Assembly (NCBI RefSeq): GCF_000721075.1
Contig: NZ_JOEQ01000010.1
Coordinates: 1-64,000 of the forward strand
Direction of reading: 5' to 3'
DNA length: 64,000 nt
Source: Streptosporangium amethystogenes
Lineage (GTDB): Bacteria > Actinomycetota > Actinomycetes > Streptosporangiales > Streptosporangiaceae
The notes under the pieces were generated by a model. That model was not told the origin of the DNA. It did no database searches and was given only the letters and a program-made list of their open reading frames with translations. Within the stretch, counting starts at the first letter, position 1. Each line of letters starts with the position of its first letter. Shown piece after piece: positions 60,620-64,000 of this stretch. The translations under genes and the position numbers were made by a program.

Positions 60620-61216
60620 ATGACAGCCGAGCCCTCACTCACTCCGGACTCCACCGGTGTGGCTCCGCCCGATCCCGCGGAAATGCGGCAGGCGATGGGC
60701 ATGTTCGCGAGCGGCGTGACGGTCATCACCGGCATCGACGGCGGAGAGCCGGTGGGATTCGCGTGCCAGGCGTTCGCGTCGGTGTCCCTCGAACCGCCGC
60801 TGATCCTTTTCTGCGCCGACCACAGCAGCCGCACCTGGCCGAGGATCAGGAAGTCCCGGAGGTTCAGCGTGAACGTGCTGGGCGAAGGGCAGTCCGACCT
60901 CTGCAGCCGGTTCGGCTCCAGCAAGGGCAGGAAGTACGACGGGCTCGGCTGGGAGCTGTCCCGGTGGGGCACTCCGGCGCTGCGCGACGTGCTCCTGCGC
61001 GTCCACGCCGAGGTCGCCGACGTGCACGTCGCAGGGGATCACGATGTGGTGATCGGCCGGGTGCTGGAGGTGGAGCGGGACGCCGAGCGGCGTCCCATGG
61101 TGTTCTTCCGTGGGCGGTTCGGCATCGACCATGAGACGGACGCCGAACAGGCGCTGTTCGCTCCCGGTCTGTGGGGCTGGGCGGATCAGTGGGACTGGGA
61201 TCGGGCTTGGGAATGA
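60620..61216 (+). CDS. hsaB: Flavin reductase of 3-HSA hydroxylase (HsaB), 198 aa
   Basis: This is a flavin-reductase-like fold: EMRQAMGMFASGVTVITG, EPVGFACQAFASVSLEPPLI and FSVNVLGEGQSDLCSRFG. It gives reduced flavin to HsaA (and perhaps to its paralogue). ATG 60620 has GAGGTG upstream; a GTG three codons earlier is possible. It is divergent from the hsaD operon, with one operator for each side. Confidence 0.9.
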   Translation: MTAEPSLTPDSTGVAPPDPAEMRQAMGMFASGVTVITGIDGGEPVGFACQAFASVSLEPPLILFCADHSSRTWPRIRKSRRFSVNVLGEGQSDLCSRFGSSKGRKYDGLGWELSRWGTPALRDVLLRVHAEVADVHVAGDHDVVIGRVLEVERDAERRPMVFFRGRFGIDHETDAEQALFAPGLWGWADQWDWDRAWE

Positions 61217-61232
61217 CGCCGGGCCGTGCGGA

Positions 61233-62123
61233 TCACAGCCAGCCGTCGTTCCCGCCCATGGTGAGCAATCGGTTCATGGTCTCCGTCGACCAGTTGCGGT
61301 CCGGCACCCGGGCGGCTTGACGGGATCGCCCCCGCTGGTTGTCCAGGTCAGGGAAGAGGGCAAGTGAGGCCTGCCGTGCCGCGTCGACCACCAGCGGGGC
61401 AACGTTCTCCAGCGGCATGCGGGTGTCGCCGACGAGAGAGATGCTCGCCACCGGGCCCTCGTGGCCTCGGATCGCCGCGGCAGCACACGAGATGCTGGGG
61501 ACGTTCTCGCCCCGTTCGAAGGCCAGCCCCTGGCGCTGCCGGATGCGATTCAGCTCCTGGTGCAGGGTGCCGATGTCGCCGATGGTGCGGCTGGTGAGCC
61601 GGCTGACCTTGCCTCCGACCAGTTCCTCGACCCGCTCGGGCTCCAGCCAGGCGAGGATCGCCTTGCCCAGCGCGGTGGAGTGCGCCGGGGCACGGCCGCC
61701 GACCCGGGAGGGCACGGACAGGGCGAACCGCCCGCCGGCCTTGTCCAGGTAGAAGACCTCCGAGCCGTCCAGGACCGCCAGGTGGACGACCATCCTGGTT
61801 CTCATCTGCAGGTCGTGCAGCAGCGGCGCGGCGGCCTCTCGGATCTCGCCGTGGCTGCCGTCACCCCCGCCGATTCCTAGCGCCCGCTTGCCCAGGCTGT
61901 AGCCGAAGGACGAGTGCTCCAGCCAGTTCAGTCGTACGAGTTGGTCAAGGATGCGATGCGCCGTCGAGCGCGGCAGATGAGTGCACCGAGCCACGTCCTC
62001 CAGGGTGAGATGGGTGAAACGGCCGTCGAACGCGTCGATGATCAGCGTCATCCGCTCGACCATCGACGGCGGGAGCTCTCGCCGCGCGGGCGCGGCCTGG
62101 CCAAGCTCAGAGAGAGCGGTCAT
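61233..62123 (-). CDS. IclR-family transcriptional regulator, 296 aa
   Basis: The N-terminal winged helix is LTLEDVARCTHLPRSTAHRI, followed by LDQLVRLNWLEHSSFGYSLG. The C-terminal IclR effector domain has GGRAPAHSTALGKAILAWL and VPSISCAAAAIRGHEGPVAS. ATG 62123 has GGGGAG upstream. It lies at the end of the cluster and is convergent with hsaB. IclR proteins are often activators of catabolic genes, so it is the best candidate to bind the 15-bp palindrome near -50. Confidence 0.9.
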   Translation of the reverse strand: MTALSELGQAAPARRELPPSMVERMTLIIDAFDGRFTHLTLEDVARCTHLPRSTAHRILDQLVRLNWLEHSSFGYSLGKRALGIGGGDGSHGEIREAAAPLLHDLQMRTRMVVHLAVLDGSEVFYLDKAGGRFALSVPSRVGGRAPAHSTALGKAILAWLEPERVEELVGGKVSRLTSRTIGDIGTLHQELNRIRQRQGLAFERGENVPSISCAAAAIRGHEGPVASISLVGDTRMPLENVAPLVVDAARQASLALFPDLDNQRGRSRQAARVPDRNWSTETMNRLLTMGGNDGWL

Positions 62124-62624
62124 CACATCTCCCCAAAACTGAAATAAATTCTTGTTTCGGAATGTAGCAACGAGACGGGCAACAGGGAAGAGATGGAGAA
62201 AGATCACCGAATGATACTTTTTGTTCGGTTCGTCCCATGGGACACGAGAGCCCGCCCCCTCTACTCCGGGAAGATTTCCGCGAGGAGCTCCGGGGTGCGA
62301 GAAGCCGCTCGCCACGCCGCGGAGCGTGGCAGCGCGCCGAATCAGATTCATGCCATATGTAACATGTAGCTAATAAGTGCGTCAACGGACACAACACCGT
62401 CATATCTCCGCAACAAACCTGTGTAAGCCAGCCCCGCGCTTGAGCCTCTCAGCAGCGTGTTTGGCTGAGACGGACCCCGGAGCGCCCCACTGATGGCAGC
62501 CCAGCCGGGCCGCCCCCGTTGGCTACGACACGACGAACATCTGCGATGAAAGGTGCAAGCGGGCATCTAGCGGAATGCAATGATCCACTGACACGATCGG
62601 GGCCGCTGCAAAGGAGGCTTCCCC
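62124..62624. promoter_or_regulatory. 500-bp intergenic region with perfect palindrome GTCCCATGGGAC
   Basis: No supported gene is present. The part at 62140-62230 is AT-rich and should hold the iclR promoter. GTCCCATGGGAC (62232-62243) is a perfect palindrome sharing the TCCC/GGGA half-sites of the cluster motif but with shorter spacing, so autoregulation is possible. The pentapeptide-repeat gene starts at 62625 after AAAGGAGG. Confidence 0.4.
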
Positions 62625-63821
62625 GTGCGTCGTCCCATCCCCCTGGCCCTCGCTGTCGCGATCTTCGCGCTGTCGGGGACGGTGATCTCACCCGCCCAGG
62701 CCTCGGCCGGGCCGTGCAGGCCCGGTCAGGGTGCCAACCTGCGGGGAAGGGACTTCACCAGAGGCGCCCCGCTCCCCGCCGACCTGCGCTGCGCCAACCT
62801 GACCGGGGCGAAGCTGAACGGCGTGGAGCTCATCCAGAAGGACCTCACCGGAGCGATCCTGCGCGGCGCCTCGCTCAAGCAGGCCAATCTCACCCAGGCC
62901 CGGCTGAAGTACGCCGACCTGCGGGGTGCCGACCTCACCGAGGCCGAGCTGGGCCAGATGCACGCCGACCACGCCGACCTGCGGGACGCGATCCTGGTCG
63001 ACGCGGAGGCCGGGCAGGCGGAGTTCCCCTACGCGGATCTGACCGGGGCGAAGCTGACCAGGGCCGAGCTGACCCAGGTCAACTTCACCGCCGCCAAGCT
63101 GATCGACGCCGACCTCGACGAGAGCACCCCCGGTCAGCTCAAGGCCCGCAAGGCCGACTTCACTCGGGCCAAGCTCCGCGAGGCGAAACTGAGCCAGTCG
63201 AACCTGCGCAACGCGACGTTCAAGTACGCCGACGTGAGCGAGGCCGAGTTCACCCAGGCGGAGCTGGACGGCGCCGACTTCACCGGCGCGCTGGTCCAGG
63301 GGGCGTCCTTCATCCAGGCCGACGACGTCGATCTCACCGGCGCCAAGGGCACCCCCACGGGCCTGACCGTCCCGCGGCCGACCTCGTTGCCCACCTCCCA
63401 GCCCGAGGATGCGGAGGAGGCGGACACTCCACAGGCGGAACCCGCGCGAAGCGTCGGTCCGTCCGTGGGGCTCGTCATGGTCGTGCTCAGCGCGGTGGGC
63501 CTGGCACTGACCGTGGTGGCCTGGGGCGTCAGCGCCCAGCAACGGACCCGCCGCGCCGCGCGGTTCGCCGTGGTGCGGCGCGGCGCCGAGGAGGACATCA
63601 CCCGGCTGGGCGAGGAGATCGACCAGCTCGACTACGAGTTCCAGGTCAGCGGACGTGGCGGCATGACCGCCGACCACGACTGGCGGCACGCCCTCGACGC
63701 CTACGAGGCCGCCAAGCAGGCCCTGTCGATCGCCCGCCGTGAGGAGGAACTGCACTTCGTGGCCCGCGCCGTCCAGGACGGCAGAGCCGCCCTCGCCCGC
63801 CTCCGCTCCCGCGTCCGCTGA
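62625..63821 (+). CDS. Exported pentapeptide-repeat membrane protein, 398 aa
   Basis: It has a signal peptide (IPLALAVAIFALSGTVISPA, cleavage near AQASA). Residues about 35-245 are pentapeptide repeats of A(D/N)Lxx type (ANLTGAKLNG, ADLRGADLTEAEL, ADFTGALVQGASF). After a Pro/Glu linker comes one membrane helix (about 285-303, LVMVVLSAVGLALTVVAWGV) and a charged, helical cytoplasmic domain (ITRLGEEIDQLDYEF, HALDAYEAAKQALSIARREE). The repeats would lie outside the cell, with the helical domain inside. Its function is unknown. GTG 62625 has an ideal ribosome-binding site. Confidence 0.8.
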   Translation: MRRPIPLALAVAIFALSGTVISPAQASAGPCRPGQGANLRGRDFTRGAPLPADLRCANLTGAKLNGVELIQKDLTGAILRGASLKQANLTQARLKYADLRGADLTEAELGQMHADHADLRDAILVDAEAGQAEFPYADLTGAKLTRAELTQVNFTAAKLIDADLDESTPGQLKARKADFTRAKLREAKLSQSNLRNATFKYADVSEAEFTQAELDGADFTGALVQGASFIQADDVDLTGAKGTPTGLTVPRPTSLPTSQPEDAEEADTPQAEPARSVGPSVGLVMVVLSAVGLALTVVAWGVSAQQRTRRAARFAVVRRGAEEDITRLGEEIDQLDYEFQVSGRGGMTADHDWRHALDAYEAAKQALSIARREEELHFVARAVQDGRAALARLRSRVR

Positions 63822-63938
63822 CACCGTCCGGCAGGACGGCGGCAATCGGGAGCGCGCGGCGGTCGCCGTACGCCGGGGTGCTCCGGAGATTCCGGCATCC
63901 GCTTCCAACCTTCGGCCCCTCGGCGGAGTTGTTTAGTG

Positions 63939-64000
63939 CATGGACCGCTATGAGGGGTTCCAGGAGTTCGTGCATGCCCGTCAGCAGTCGTTGATGCGGA
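63939..64000 (+). CDS. 5' end of a SigE-family ECF sigma factor (cut by window edge)
   Basis: ATG 63939 begins MDRYEGFQEFVHARQQSLMR, the usual start of actinomycete SigE-family sigma-70 factors (FEEFVxARxxxLxR). GGCGGAG lies about 12 bases upstream. Only 20 codons are present, so the assignment is tentative. Confidence 0.55.

Noticed and set aside
1..64000. CRISPR array, riboswitch, rRNA, complete IS or integrase
   Set aside because: I saw no spaced direct-repeat array, no recognisable riboswitch core, no rRNA segment, and no transposase or integrase beyond the TnpB remnant.

Overview
The window is high-GC DNA with dense, stop-to-start coupled operons, many GTG starts, and actinomycete families (PucR, WYL, FCD-GntR, IclR, BldD/TPR-type regulators, SigE-type sigma factor). 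It is most likely chromosomal DNA of a filamentous actinomycete. Something close to Streptosporangiaceae is plausible, but the sequence alone does not fix the genus. There are no rRNA genes, convincing tRNA genes, CRISPR arrays or intact transposons.

Positions 1-10040 form a mosaic of small accessory genes and gene fossils: an APH-type kinase, a glycine-rich-domain protein, an XRE/TPR regulator, an epoxide hydrolase divergent from a WYL regulator, a Phd/VapC toxin-antitoxin pair, a CPBP protease and a PhyH dioxygenase. Among them lie a decayed second copy of the opening repeat, a PhyH-tail fossil, a TnpB remnant fused to an antitoxin fossil, and a truncated VOC gene whose 97 percent identical twin sits 31 kb away. 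Positions 10023-19761 look like a D-amino-acid/peptide scavenging locus: a beta-lactamase-fold serine hydrolase, a D-threonine-aldolase/D-serine-dehydratase-like enzyme, an oligopeptide ABC transporter with a permease-ATPase fusion, and a PucR regulator. Positions 20047-27853 hold a secreted trypsin-like protease, a DrrAB-type ABC exporter with a divergent TetR regulator, a winged-helix protein coupled to a short PPDK-like enzyme, and a histidine phosphatase.

Positions 28194-40976 hold two catabolic units that diverge around 33.7-33.95 kb. The minus-strand unit is a NAT-type nucleobase permease, a Rieske oxygenase with its ferredoxin and reductase, an unknown 177-aa protein and an enoyl-CoA hydratase. 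The plus-strand unit is a single-cysteine Asp/Glu-racemase-fold enzyme, a polysaccharide-deacetylase-fold hydrolase, an FCD-GntR regulator, DUF1116, an amidase, DUF2237 and an MFS carrier. It plausibly degrades a cyclic imide or ureide.

Positions 41529-62123 carry a complete steroid ring A/B degradation set: kshA, kshB, two kstD, a ketosteroid isomerase, hsaA (plus a paralogue), hsaB, hsaC, hsaD, hsaE, hsaF and hsaG, two MFS carriers, a TetR and an IclR regulator. Ring C/D and side-chain genes are not in the window. The most notable observation is a 15-bp palindrome, TCCCGCT-N-AGCGGGA, present eight times and only in the promoter gaps of this cluster. At seven of the eight sites a -10-like hexamer starts 31-32 nt from the site edge. 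This places the site near -50, the position expected for an activator; the adjacent IclR protein is the best candidate binder. The last 1.4 kb encodes a pentapeptide-repeat membrane protein and the first codons of a SigE-family sigma factor.
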